From: Actinoplanes subtropicus
GTDB taxonomy: Bacteria; Actinomycetota; Actinomycetes; Mycobacteriales; Micromonosporaceae
DNA length: 64,000 nucleotides
Assembly: GCF_000721705.1 (NCBI RefSeq)
Contig: NZ_JOJL01000020.1
Location: 367,647-431,646 of the forward strand
Direction: 5' to 3'
Shown here: positions 54,924 to 63,719 of the stretch, one piece after another
Layout: the number at the start of each line of letters is the position of its first letter
Numbering within the stretch: the stretch's first letter is position 1
Notes under the pieces: generated by a model
Told to the model about the DNA's origin: nothing
Seen by the model: the letters and a program-made list of their open reading frames with translations, nothing else
The model's database searches: none
Program-made: the position numbers and the translations under genes

Positions 54924-56143
54924 GCGACGACCTGATCGCCCGGGCCGCCGCCCTGGACGCGGCCGACCCGCTCGCCGGGTACCGGGAGCAGTTCCTCGCG
55001 CCGGACGACTTCGATGTGGTGTCGTACCTGGACGGGAACTCGCTAGGGCGGCCGCTGAAGGCGACGGCGGAGCTGATGGAGCGCTTCATCCGGGAGCAGT
55101 GGGCCGGGCGGCTCATCCGCGGCTGGACGGACGAGTGGATGGAGTGGCCGCTGCGGCTCGGGGACCGGCTCGGGCGGGTGGCGCTGGGCGCGGCCGCGGG
55201 ACAGACGGTGATCGCCGACTCGACCACGGTGCTGATCTACAAGCTGGCGCGGGCGGCGGTCGCGCTGCGGCCGGGCCGGACGCAGATCGTGCTCGACACC
55301 GACAACTTCCCCACCGACCGGTACGTGCTGGAAGGCATCGCCGCCGAACGGGATCTCGAGCTGGTGTGGATCGAGACCGACCCGGTCACCGGCATCCACG
55401 CGGAACAGGTCGCCGCGGCGGTCGGCGAGGAGACGGCGCTCGTGCTGTTCAGCCACGTCGCGTACCGGTCGGGGTGGCTGGCCGACGTCCCGGAGATCAC
55501 CAGGATCGCGCACTCCGTCGGCGCCTTGGCCATGTGGGACCTGTGCCACTCAGTGGGATCCGTCCCGATTTATCTGGACAAATGGGACGTTGATCTCGCG
55601 GTCGGGTGTACGTACAAGTATCTGAACGGCGGGCCGGGCGCGCCGGCCTTCGCGTACGCCAGGAAAGATCTTTTGCCGTCACTCAGGCAACCGATTCAGG
55701 GGTGGATGGGGCATCGGGCCTCGTTCGAGATGGGGCCGGGGTATGAGCCGGCCGAGGGCAGCCGGGCGCTGCTGAGCGGGACGCCGGCGATCCTCGCGAT
55801 GGTGCCGCTGCACGCGAACCTGGACATGCTGGAGGCGGCCGGGATCGGGCCGGTGCGGGAGAAGTCGCTGCTGCTGACCGGGTACGCGCTGGATCTCGCC
55901 GACGAGTTGCTGGCGCCGTACGAGGTCGAGGTGGCCGGGCCGCGCGACCCGGAGAAACGCGGTGGGCACGTGACGCTGCGCAAGCCGGGCTTCGAGAAGC
56001 TGCTCGAGCCGCTGTGGGACAACGGGGTCATTCCGGACTACCGGCGGCCGGACGGGCTGCGGATCGGGCCGGCGCCCCTGAGCACCAGTTTCGGGGAGGT
56101 GTATCGGGGGCTGGCGGTGCTACGGTCGCTGCTCTCGTCGTGA
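54920..56143 (+). CDS. kynU: Kynureninase
   Basis: 407 aa. The PLP-binding Lys is in GCTYKYLNGGPGAPAF, and MWDLCHSVGSVPI supplies the Asp that contacts the pyridine ring. It cleaves kynurenine to anthranilate and alanine. GTG start overlaps the kynA stop, and its stop overlaps the next gene, so the three are translationally coupled. Confidence 0.95.
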   Translation: MSDDLIARAAALDAADPLAGYREQFLAPDDFDVVSYLDGNSLGRPLKATAELMERFIREQWAGRLIRGWTDEWMEWPLRLGDRLGRVALGAAAGQTVIADSTTVLIYKLARAAVALRPGRTQIVLDTDNFPTDRYVLEGIAAERDLELVWIETDPVTGIHAEQVAAAVGEETALVLFSHVAYRSGWLADVPEITRIAHSVGALAMWDLCHSVGSVPIYLDKWDVDLAVGCTYKYLNGGPGAPAFAYARKDLLPSLRQPIQGWMGHRASFEMGPGYEPAEGSRALLSGTPAILAMVPLHANLDMLEAAGIGPVREKSLLLTGYALDLADELLAPYEVEVAGPRDPEKRGGHVTLRKPGFEKLLEPLWDNGVIPDYRRPDGLRIGPAPLSTSFGEVYRGLAVLRSLLSS

Positions 56144-57171
56144 CCACGCCTCTTTTGCCGGCTTCACTGTGGTGGGACGGCCGCTTCTGGCCCGGCTACG
56201 GTTTCGTCGGGCACCCCATTCCGGACATTTCCGAAATGTCGCCCAGGCGACTCCCGGGTACGCTGCTGCCCGGGCTGGTCGACGCACACGTCCACTCGGG
56301 GCTGGTCGATCTCGGGACGGTCCGGGCGGGTGGCATCGCCGGAGTGTGGGATCTCGGCAGCGCCCCGGCGACGGTGTCCTCGCTCGCGACCGCCGCCGAA
56401 GAACGGAAACTCCCCAAGATCCGGTACGCCGGGCCGTTCCTGACCGCGCCCGGCGGCTACCCGAGCGACCGCCCCTGGGCCGCCCCCGGCAGCTGGCGCG
56501 AGATCACCTCCCCGGCCGAGGGCGCGGAGGCGGTCGCTTCGACGCACGCCCTCGGCGCGACGCTCATCAAGATCACGGCGCACGCCGGGGGCCCGCGACT
56601 CGACCCGCCGACGATGGCCGCGATCGCCGATGCCGCCCACGGTCTCGGGCTGGAGGTGGTCGTGCACGCCGAGGGGCCGGGCACCGTCCGGGCCGCCTAC
56701 GAGGCCGGCGCCGACCTCCTCGCGCACACCCCGTGGACCGAGCCGCTCGACCCGGGCCTGGCCCGCGCCTGCGCCGAACGGATGCGCTGGATCAGCACGC
56801 TGGACATCCACGGCTGGGGCACGGAAACCCCGGAGCGGGTCACGGCCGTCGCCAACCTGCGGCTCTTCCTGGAGTACGGCGGAAGCGTCCGGTACGGCAC
56901 CGACCTGGGCAACGGCCCGCTGATCCCGGGCGTGAACCCGCGCGAGATCCGGGCCCTGCAGGCGGCCGGCCTCTCCCCCACCGACGTCCTGGCCGCGATG
57001 ACCGGCCCGGACCTGACCTGGATCCCGGGCGGCCTCGACCTCGACCCGGAGCGCTTCGCCGGCTCGCTGGCCACCGCCCGCGTCCTGGACGACTCGGTCC
57101 GGCCGCGCCCGGACGTTGGGCCGACCCCGTCGGACCGACGGTGCGGCTCGCCACCCGGCAGCCCCACCTAA
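56140..57171 (+). CDS. Amidohydrolase-family protein in the kynurenine operon
   Basis: 343 aa from a GTG that overlaps the kynU stop (GTGA). The amidohydrolase metal site is visible in LPGLVDAHVHSG (HxH), with further candidates in LIKITAHAGG, VVVHAEG and RYGTDLGNG (terminal Asp). KynB formamidases have a different fold and motif, so this is not KynB; position in the operon makes it a candidate for the missing N-formylkynurenine hydrolysis or for a step on anthranilate. The C-terminal about 30 residues are low-complexity. Confidence 0.82.
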   Translation: MTTPLLPASLWWDGRFWPGYGFVGHPIPDISEMSPRRLPGTLLPGLVDAHVHSGLVDLGTVRAGGIAGVWDLGSAPATVSSLATAAEERKLPKIRYAGPFLTAPGGYPSDRPWAAPGSWREITSPAEGAEAVASTHALGATLIKITAHAGGPRLDPPTMAAIADAAHGLGLEVVVHAEGPGTVRAAYEAGADLLAHTPWTEPLDPGLARACAERMRWISTLDIHGWGTETPERVTAVANLRLFLEYGGSVRYGTDLGNGPLIPGVNPREIRALQAAGLSPTDVLAAMTGPDLTWIPGGLDLDPERFAGSLATARVLDDSVRPRPDVGPTPSDRRCGSPPGSPT

Positions 57172-57368
57172 GCTGCGGAAATCGCGTGTCAAGGCGCGCG
57201 TCCAAGACGCCCTCGGCGAGCCCGACCGGACGGGGCCGCCGGACGCGACGTCCGGGGCCGGCAACCGGACGCCGCCGACCCGGCGACGAGCGCGAGGTCG
57301 CCGCGCTCGTCGCCGAGGGCCTGGGGGTTCGTGCTGCCGGGGCGCGGGTGATCGCGTACAACTGAATC

Positions 57369-58208
57369 ATGGGTTTGATCGTGGTGTCCGGTGCGACCGG
57401 GCGACTGGGCGGACGGGTGGCCCGCCGGCTCGGCGGCGAAATGCGCTTGCTGGTGCGGGACCCGGCGCGCGCCCCGCAGGTGCCCGGCGCCTCCGTCGCG
57501 GTCGCCTCCTACGACGACCGGGAAGCCCTGCTCGAGGCGTTGCGCGGCGCCGAGACCGTGCTGATGGTGTCGGCCGCCGAGACGCCGGAGCGGGTCGGCC
57601 AGCACCGCGGCTTCGTGGACGCGGCGGCCGCGGCCGGCGTACGACAGCTGGTCTATACCTCATTCGCCGGCGCCGCGCCGGATGCGACCTTCACGCTGGC
57701 CCGCGACCATTGGGCGACCGAGGAGCACATTCGCGCCAGCGGGCTGGAGTGGACGTTCCTGCGGGACAACCTGTACGCCGACTTCCTGCCGTTCATGGTG
57801 GGCGAGGACGGCGTGATCCGCGGCCCGGCCGGCGACGGGCGAGCCGCGGTGGTGGCGCAGGACGACATCGCCGACGCGGCCGTCGCGGTACTGCGCGACC
57901 CGGCCCCGCACGCCGGCCGCTCCTACGACCTGACCGGCCCGGAGGCGCTCACCCTGGACGAGGCGGCCGAGATCATCACGCGGGTCACCGGCCGGGCGGC
58001 GCGCTACCACCCCGAGACCATCGAGGAGGCGTACGCGTCCCGCAAGCACTACGACGCGCCCGCCTGGCAGCTGGCCGCCTGGGTGAGCACCTACACGGCG
58101 ATCGCCGCCGGCGAACTGGCCACCGTGACCGGCGACGTGCCCGGCCTCACCGGCCACGCAGCGACCGGGCTCGCCGACCTGCTGCGTCGCGGATCCGCGC
58201 CGGCGTGA
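57369..58208 (+). CDS. NmrA-like NAD(P)-binding reductase
   Basis: 279 aa. Begins GLIVVSGATGRLGGRVARRLG (GxxGxxG). VYTSFAGAAPDATFTLARDHWATE and LRDNLYADFLP are typical of the QOR2/NmrA branch of atypical SDR proteins. It may be a quinone reductase or redox sensor. The end overlaps the convergent membrane-protein gene by 62 bp. Confidence 0.88.
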   Translation: MGLIVVSGATGRLGGRVARRLGGEMRLLVRDPARAPQVPGASVAVASYDDREALLEALRGAETVLMVSAAETPERVGQHRGFVDAAAAAGVRQLVYTSFAGAAPDATFTLARDHWATEEHIRASGLEWTFLRDNLYADFLPFMVGEDGVIRGPAGDGRAAVVAQDDIADAAVAVLRDPAPHAGRSYDLTGPEALTLDEAAEIITRVTGRAARYHPETIEEAYASRKHYDAPAWQLAAWVSTYTAIAAGELATVTGDVPGLTGHAATGLADLLRRGSAPA

Positions 58209-58953
58209 CCAGGTGAACGGCCAGCACGAGTAGGCCGGCGATGCTGATCGGCCGCATCAGGATCAGCTCGAACGCCGCCCACGGCACCGGGAACGACCCG
58301 GTGCCGAAGACCGCAAACGGCCCCCGGATCACCCCGACGGCCGCGACCACGGTGTTGAAAATCAGCAGGAGCGGCCCGGCGACCCCGATCGAGACCCGGT
58401 CCGGTTTGAACGCTCCGACCACCCCGCCGAGCAGCCAGGCCAGTAGGGGCAGCGCCACGGCGAGGCCGGTCGGGGTGCGCTCGACGCGCAGCGTGGCCGC
58501 CGGGCTGTCCGTCCCGTAGACCTGGTTGCCGCCGTTGTCGAGCTTCAGCCGCCAGCCCCCGCGGGCCGCCGGCACCGCGCGGTCGGAGGGCTGCCCGACC
58601 CGCCAGCCGTCGGCGGCCAGCAGCCGGGCGGCCCGCGCCAGGTCGAAGTTCTCCAAACCGAGGTCGGCCTCGACGAACCCCGGCCCGTAGCCGTCGGGCG
58701 TGCCGAACACGGCATCGGCGGACCCTGCCCACCGCGGCGACCCGGTCACCGCGACCACGTCATACCGCCTGAGGGCAATGTCGCCACCCGCGCCGGACCG
58801 GACAATTTCGACGATCGCCCGCATCTCGGCGTCGGTGGGCAACGCGGTGACCGAATGCCAGGCCAGCCACGACACCAGCGCCGCGAACAGCCCACCCACC
58901 GTCAAGGCGGCCGCAATCCGCCGCACGACCAGGGCAGCCCTCGACGCCGACAC
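58147..58953 (-). CDS. Membrane protein, function unknown
   Basis: 268 aa. One N-terminal helix (ALTVGGLFAALVSWLAWH), an extracytoplasmic region of about 130 residues, then three helices (VALPLLAWLLGGVVGAF, LLLIFNTVVAAVGVI, AGLLVLAVHLV). No recognised family. Convergent overlap with the NmrA-like gene. Confidence 0.75.
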   Translation of the reverse strand: MSASRAALVVRRIAAALTVGGLFAALVSWLAWHSVTALPTDAEMRAIVEIVRSGAGGDIALRRYDVVAVTGSPRWAGSADAVFGTPDGYGPGFVEADLGLENFDLARAARLLAADGWRVGQPSDRAVPAARGGWRLKLDNGGNQVYGTDSPAATLRVERTPTGLAVALPLLAWLLGGVVGAFKPDRVSIGVAGPLLLIFNTVVAAVGVIRGPFAVFGTGSFPVPWAAFELILMRPISIAGLLVLAVHLVTPARIRDAAGRRARSLRGR

Positions 58954-58999
58954 GAGACCACCTTACGGCCGCGTAGAAAGACCTCGAAGGATGTTGCGC

Positions 59000-59057
59000 C
59001 CGCCCCGCCCTGCGCCCGCCTCGCCCTGCGCCCGCCTCGCCCTGCGCCCGCCCCGCG
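59000..59057. repeat. 16-bp GC-rich tandem repeat outside the left inverted arm
   Basis: Three copies of CCGCCTCGCCCTGCGC-type units (59000, 59016, 59032) and a partial fourth. It flanks the left inverted arm on the outside, as the 17-bp repeat at 63.7 kb flanks the right arm. Confidence 0.88.
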
Positions 59058-59067
59058 TTGCCGTGGT

Positions 59068-59333
59068 CGCGCCGACCCGGGTGTCTCACGCCGGGCGAGA
59101 TACTCGCTAGGCGAGATACTCGCTAGGCGAGATACTCGCTAGGCGAGAGAACCACTGCGGCTGCGGGAGGGGTCCGGTCCGGAAGGCGTCGGCGACCGGC
59201 CGGGGCGGGTTTGGTGGTCTTGGGCCGGGCCCGCCCGGCGGCCGGGGTCGGAGCTGTTGGTGCAGCTTGCGGCCCTGGCACACCGGGGACCTGTCTGACG
59301 CGTACGGTCAAAGCTGCGGAAGGGAAACGCTCA
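59068..59333. repeat. Left inverted arm of a 4.6-kb inverted-repeat pair
   Basis: The reverse complement of this stretch aligns with 63375-63687. From the inner end TGAGCGTTTCCC over about 170 bp I count about 14 differences, including a 56-bp identical core; then comes a 16-mer array (three units GAGATACTCGCTAGGC at 59097-59144), and the outer end shares GTGAGACACCCGGGTCGGCG. No transposase is encoded in the arm. The rest of the 58954-59366 gap carries no gene. Confidence 0.9.
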
Positions 59334-59366
59334 GAGCTTGGGCCACGGAGCTTCGCGGAGAGACCG

Positions 59367-60038
59367 CTAGAAACCGCCGAACATGCCGGGACCGCCGCCG
59401 GGGCCACCGAGACCACCGCCGCCGAAGCCGCCGTGATGGCCGAAGCCGCCGCCGAGACCGCCGTGGTGGCCGAATAGGGTGTCCAGGAGGAGCATGCCGC
59501 CTACCGTGCCGGCGCCGGCTGCCAGCGCCGTCTTCCACCACGGGGTCGCGTAGTAGCCGGCCGGCATCGGGCGGCCGTTCAGGTAGCCGCCGGCGTAGTA
59601 GTACGGCGTCTGCGCGCCGGCCTGCGGGCCCACCCGATAGCCGTGGATCTCCTGCTCCTCGGCGATCGTGCCGAGCCGGGCCGAGGCGAGCGGGGGTAGT
59701 TCCGGGCCCGCGTCGATGCCGAGCGCCGTGCGGGCCGCCCGCACATACGCCAAGCCCTCCAGCGCCGTCTCCCGGGCCAGTTGGTACTGCACGACCGTGC
59801 GGGCCTGGCCGAGCTGCGCGCCCGCGGCCTGGTAGCGCTCGGCCGCGTCGGTCAGGGCCTGGCGGGCGGCACCGTTGTCGTCGCGAAGGTTTATCAGTTG
59901 GCCGCCGAGGCGCTCGTACCAGCGGTGGGCCTCGGCCCGGGCGTCGGCGAGTTCCTGGGACGCGGCGCCGCGACGCCCGCCGGCCAGGAACACCGCGGCC
60001 CCGACCCCGATCAGCAAGAGAAGCAGCAGAATCACCAT
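59367..60038 (-). CDS. Membrane-anchored protein with helical domain and Gly/His-rich tail
   Basis: 223 aa. One N-terminal membrane helix (ILLLLLLIGVGAAVFLAGG), a helical Ala-rich region (about 27-110), then a Gly/Tyr-rich segment and a second hydrophobic stretch (TALAAGAGTVGGMLLLDTLF) leading into a GHHGGLGGGFGHHGG tail. Related proteins are common in actinomycetes and uncharacterised. Its 3' end lies 34 bp from the left inverted arm. Confidence 0.78.
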   Translation of the reverse strand: MVILLLLLLIGVGAAVFLAGGRRGAASQELADARAEAHRWYERLGGQLINLRDDNGAARQALTDAAERYQAAGAQLGQARTVVQYQLARETALEGLAYVRAARTALGIDAGPELPPLASARLGTIAEEQEIHGYRVGPQAGAQTPYYYAGGYLNGRPMPAGYYATPWWKTALAAGAGTVGGMLLLDTLFGHHGGLGGGFGHHGGFGGGGLGGPGGGPGMFGGF

Positions 60039-60109
60039 GAATCGACGCTAGGGCGGGGCTCTGGGGCGTCGCCGTGCGAGCGCTGTGCGGCTGCTGTCAG
60101 ACTGGGCGG

Positions 60110-60964
60110 ATGACCGAGCGTCGCGCGAGTCGCACTGCGGTGACGGTCTGCCAGGCCCGGGCGGTGGCGCACGGCCGGACGGCGCCGGGCCGCTTCGCGG
60201 ACCCGACGGCGATGCCGTTGCTGCGGGCCGAGGAGCAGGCCCTGGTTCAGCGGGTACGCGAGGGGACGCCGCCGAAGGGCATGGCCGAGCGTTTCCCGTA
60301 CGAGATGGTCCGCGGCGCGGCCGAGCTCATCGTGCCCCGCACGGTGGCGATCGACGACGCGGCCCGGGCCGGCGCGGCGACCCAGGTGGTGATCCTCGGC
60401 GCGGGCCTGGACGGCCGGGCGTGGCGCCTCGAGATGCCGGGCGCCACCTTCTTCGAGGTCGACCACCCGGCGTCCCAAGAGGACAAACGCGACCGGGCCG
60501 CGAGCCTGACCGGTAAGCCGCCGACCTACGTCCCGGTCGACTTCGCCCAGGATGTGCTGACCGATGCGCTGGAGGTCGCCGGCCACCGCGCCGACCAGCC
60601 GACCACCTGGATCTGGGAGGGCGTGGTGCCCTATCTGACCCGTGAGGAGGTGGCCGCCACCGTGGCCGCGGTCGCCTCCCGCTCGGCGTCGGGCAGCCGC
60701 CTGATCGTCAACTATCAGTTGCCGACCTTGATCGGCGACGCCGTCCGCAAGGTCATCGGCTGGGTCGCCGGCCGGCAGAACCCGTGGGCCACCGAGCCCT
60801 GGCGCTCCGCCTGGTCGGTGCAGGCCATGTCCCGCCTGCTGGCCCTGCACGGCTTCGCCGTCCGCTCCGACCAGGACCTGCTTTCCATCGCCGACGACCT
60901 GGGGGTACGCCTGGGCCAGCGCAACTCGATGCGCAACAGCCGGGTCGCGGTCGCCGAGCGCTAG
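60110..60964 (+). CDS. SAM-dependent methyltransferase, leucine carboxyl methyltransferase-like
   Basis: 284 aa from ATG 60110. TQVVILGAGLDGRAWRLEMPG is motif I of the TIGR00027/LCM-type O-methyltransferases common in actinomycetes; FFEVDHPASQEDKRDR and WIWEGVVPYLTREEV follow. Likely methylates a small molecule or carboxylate. Ends 4 bp inside the convergent methyltransferase gene. Confidence 0.88.
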   Translation: MTERRASRTAVTVCQARAVAHGRTAPGRFADPTAMPLLRAEEQALVQRVREGTPPKGMAERFPYEMVRGAAELIVPRTVAIDDAARAGAATQVVILGAGLDGRAWRLEMPGATFFEVDHPASQEDKRDRAASLTGKPPTYVPVDFAQDVLTDALEVAGHRADQPTTWIWEGVVPYLTREEVAATVAAVASRSASGSRLIVNYQLPTLIGDAVRKVIGWVAGRQNPWATEPWRSAWSVQAMSRLLALHGFAVRSDQDLLSIADDLGVRLGQRNSMRNSRVAVAER

Positions 60965-61722
60965 CGGGTCGCGGCGGCCAGGAACATCGGGATGGCCAGG
61001 GTCAGCCGGCCCGCGGCGGCCCGCTCGTGCTGCTCGTCGAGCCACGACTTCAGCTCGGCGTCGGTGATCGCGCCGACCTCGCGGGCGGTCGCGGCGTGCT
61101 TCTCGAGCAGCGAGACCGTGGCCGGCTCGGTGAAGATCCCGGTGTGCACCTCGAGAGTGGCCTCCCCGAAGCCGGCGTCGGTCAGCAGCGTGCGGTAGGA
61201 GCGGGCGATCCGCGGGCGCGGGATCGTGTCGGCGCGGGCGGCCACGATCCGCCGGGTCAGCTCGCCCTGGTCGGCGTCGATGAGCATGGTGTCCCAGTCC
61301 TGCCCGACCAGCACGATCCGGCCGCCCGGGGCGAGCACCCGCCGCGCCTCGGCCAGCGCGGCCGCCGGGTCGGGCAGCATGTGGTAGACCTTGTCGGCCC
61401 GGTACCCGAGGGCTTCGCCGTCGGCCAGCGGCAGGTCGGTCGCGTCGGCCGGGCGTACGTCCAGATCCGGGAATCTCTCCCGCGCGGCGGCCAGCATGGC
61501 CGGGTCGGGGTCCACCCCGATCGCCCGGCAGCCGCGCCCGGCCAGCTCGGCGACCGCCCGGCCGGCCCCGCAGCCCACGTCGACCACGGTCGCGCCCGGC
61601 GGCGGCCGCAGCAGGTCGTAGCCTCGCTCGCGCAGGGCGACCGCGCCGGGCATGCCCTCGGCCACGTCGAGCAGCCGGATCAACGTCTCGGTGTCGGTGT
61701 ACGCGCTGTGTGTCTGGGCCAT
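60961..61722 (-). CDS. Class I SAM-dependent methyltransferase
   Basis: 253 aa. Motif I VVDVGCGAGRAVAELA, then AIGVDPDPAMLAAA, DATDLPLADGEALGYRADKV and LAPGGRIVLVGQDW. UbiE/ArsM-like small-molecule methyltransferase; substrate unknown. Confidence 0.9.
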   Translation of the reverse strand: MAQTHSAYTDTETLIRLLDVAEGMPGAVALRERGYDLLRPPPGATVVDVGCGAGRAVAELAGRGCRAIGVDPDPAMLAAARERFPDLDVRPADATDLPLADGEALGYRADKVYHMLPDPAAALAEARRVLAPGGRIVLVGQDWDTMLIDADQGELTRRIVAARADTIPRPRIARSYRTLLTDAGFGEATLEVHTGIFTEPATVSLLEKHAATAREVGAITDAELKSWLDEQHERAAAGRLTLAIPMFLAAATR

Positions 61723-61801
61723 GAACCCATCCTGCGACTCAAGGCCGACCTGAAGTCAACGCGGGCTGGCGCGTCGATCTCCACGCATGTAAGTCTTGAT
61801 C

Positions 61802-62410
61802 ATGAGATTCGCGCTCGCCGCTCCGGTCGTCGCCGTCGTGGCCCTCGCCGCCGGGTGCTCCGGGGACAAACCGCCCGCCTACCGCCTGAACGGGGACGCC
61901 TGCTCGGTGGTGCCCGTCGACTACTTCCCATCGGTGACCGGGGCGGCCCCGACCAAGACCCCCAGCGACCTCAAGGACGGCATGCAGGGCGGCAACTGCG
62001 ACCTGACCTTCGACGGCACCGACGGCTACCTCAAGCAGTCGGTCTTCATCGCCATCCGGACCGACGAGGCCACCGCGAAGTCCATGTTCGACCAGTTCAA
62101 GACCGGCGACCAGCAGGAGGCCCAGAAACCGGAGATCGGCGACAAGGCGACGATCACCGACCTGAAGGACCTGGGCGACGCCGCGTACGTCGAATACCAG
62201 CACGACAACAGCGGGGCGGCGTGGAGCGCCGACCAGAACTTTCTCTACAAGTTCAACGTCCGGCACGGCACGCTGGTGCTGACGGTGACCGCCAGCGGAG
62301 TGGCCCCGGCCGGGAAGCCGGGATCCTGGCCCACGTCCGAGGCGGAGCTACGCGGAAAGGTCCAGGACGTGGTCCGCGGAGTCATGAAGAACCTGACGCC
62401 GGCTCACTGA
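61802..62410 (+). CDS. Lipoprotein, function unknown
   Basis: 202 aa from ATG 61802 (TTG 61796 also in frame). Signal peptide with lipobox LAAGC, then DKPPAYRLNGDACSVVPVDYFPSVTG and two further cysteines (NCDLTF), similar to DUF3558-type actinomycete lipoproteins. Its 3' end overlaps the convergent gene by 63 bp. Confidence 0.85.
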   Translation: MRFALAAPVVAVVALAAGCSGDKPPAYRLNGDACSVVPVDYFPSVTGAAPTKTPSDLKDGMQGGNCDLTFDGTDGYLKQSVFIAIRTDEATAKSMFDQFKTGDQQEAQKPEIGDKATITDLKDLGDAAYVEYQHDNSGAAWSADQNFLYKFNVRHGTLVLTVTASGVAPAGKPGSWPTSEAELRGKVQDVVRGVMKNLTPAH

Positions 62411-63295
62411 ACTTTCGGCCAGCTCTCGGGGAAAGGCGTAGAACCGCACGAGAATGCTCCGGGTTCTCTCCGTCGGCACGGGGTGCAGCAGGCAGTAGCG
62501 CGTCATCAGGTCGAGGTATTCGGCGTTGAACCGGGCCAATTCGTCGGCGGTCAGGTGGACCGCGGCGCGTTCGCCCTTGCCCCACGAGCCCATGTGCGCG
62601 TGATTGCGGGCGGCATTGGTCAGCAACCGCAGCTCGTTGTCGTACTTGGCGTCCAGATAGGAACGCGCCCACGACTCATCGGCCGGCGGCATCCGCAGCG
62701 ACAACGGCCGCGTCACCCAGCGGCCCCGCCAATCCCGCCCCACAAAGCCCGCAGCGGCCAGAACGGTGAGCGCCTTCGTCACGTCGGCCGTCGTACGGCC
62801 CAACGCGGTCGCGATGGCGTGAGCGCTCGACGACCCCGCCTGGGAAAGGTGCTCCATCAGCGCCTGCTGCACGGCGTCCCGCCGGATCGCGATGTGCTCG
62901 GGAGTCAACGCCCGCTGCGGCATTCCGGCGACGACCAGATCCCGGGCCCGCGTCAGCAGGACGGCGGCGAGCGGCAGCTCCACCAGCACGGCCAGCAGGA
63001 CGCTGAGCCACCGGTCCGGCGCTCGCCAGTCGAGCAGCACATCGAACCAGGCATCGCAGACCAGCAGCGCGGCGGTCGCCGCCAGCACCGGCCCGGCCGC
63101 ACGATGCCGCCGCCACCCCAGCCAACTCGCCGCCGCGAAGCACCCGACCAGACCGACGTCGAATCCGACCCAGGCGAGCCGCCATTGATCGACGTCATGC
63201 CGTTTCGGCAGGCTGATCGCGAGAAACCAGATCCACGGCAGAAGAACGACGGCAGATCCGCTGACGGTGGCAAGAAGCAGACGACGACGCATCAC
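62348..63295 (-). CDS. Membrane protein with C-terminal winged-helix domain
   Basis: 315 aa. Four N-terminal helices (about 7-115) are followed by a winged-HTH (ALMEHLSQAGSSSAHAIATALGRTTADVTKAL). A one-component membrane-bound regulator is the simplest reading. The last about 120 residues are not recognised. GTG 63295 or ATG 63292 is the start. Confidence 0.8.
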   Translation of the reverse strand: MMRRRLLLATVSGSAVVLLPWIWFLAISLPKRHDVDQWRLAWVGFDVGLVGCFAAASWLGWRRHRAAGPVLAATAALLVCDAWFDVLLDWRAPDRWLSVLLAVLVELPLAAVLLTRARDLVVAGMPQRALTPEHIAIRRDAVQQALMEHLSQAGSSSAHAIATALGRTTADVTKALTVLAAAGFVGRDWRGRWVTRPLSLRMPPADESWARSYLDAKYDNELRLLTNAARNHAHMGSWGKGERAAVHLTADELARFNAEYLDLMTRYCLLHPVPTERTRSILVRFYAFPRELAESSVSRRQVLHDSADHVLDLSA

Positions 63296-63374
63296 GTTGC
63301 GACGGTATTTTGCGCACCGCCGCCCTCACATCGGTGAAGCCCCCTAATCCGGGCACTCATTCCGACACCCAAGC

Positions 63375-63687
63375 TGAGCGTTTCCCTTCCGCCGCCTTGA
63401 CCGTACGCGTCGGAAAAGTCCCCGGTGAGCCAGGGCCGCGAACTGCACCAACAGCTCCGACCCCGGCCGCCGGGCGGGCCCGGCCCAAGACCACCAAACC
63501 GCCCCGGCCGGCCGCCGACGCCTTCGGGACAGGGCCCCTTCCGCAGCCACAGCGATTGTCTCGCCGAACGAGTATCTTGCCGAGCTAGTATCTTGCCGAG
63601 CTAGTATCTTGCCGAGCTAGTATCTTGCCGAGCTAGTATCTTGCCGAGCTAGTATCTCGCTCGGCGTGAGACACCCGGGTCGGCGCG
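63375..63687. repeat. Right inverted arm of the 4.6-kb inverted-repeat pair
   Basis: Inverted copy of 59068-59333, longer because its 16-mer array has more units. Inner end TGAGCGTTTCCC at 63375, outer end GTGAGACACCCGGGTCGGCG near 63666-63685. The segment between the arms holds five genes (59367-63295). Confidence 0.9.
63571..63666. repeat. Array of six 16-bp units in the right arm
   Basis: Five copies of AGTATCTTGCCGAGCT (63571, 63587, 63603, 63619, 63635) and a sixth variant AGTATCTCGCTCGGCG at 63651. Same unit family as at 18553-18616 and, inverted, at 59097-59144. Confidence 0.95.
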
Positions 63688-63719
63688 GCGCGTCGCGGCC
63701 GGGCGGCGCGGGGGCCGGG

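Noticed and set aside
57172..57368. Possible small gene or gene remnant (ending VAEGLGVRAAGARVIAYN)
   Set aside because: No start with a ribosome-binding site and no recognised domain; could be the decayed end of an older gene but evidence is too weak.
59123..59416. Similar peptides encoded in both inverted arms (ERFPSAALTVRV core)
   Set aside because: The frames lose similarity after a 1-base indel, lack ribosome-binding sites and have no domain; similarity follows from DNA homology of the arms.
63571..63666. Possible CRISPR array
   Set aside because: Units are contiguous 16-mers with no spacers, and no cas genes are present.
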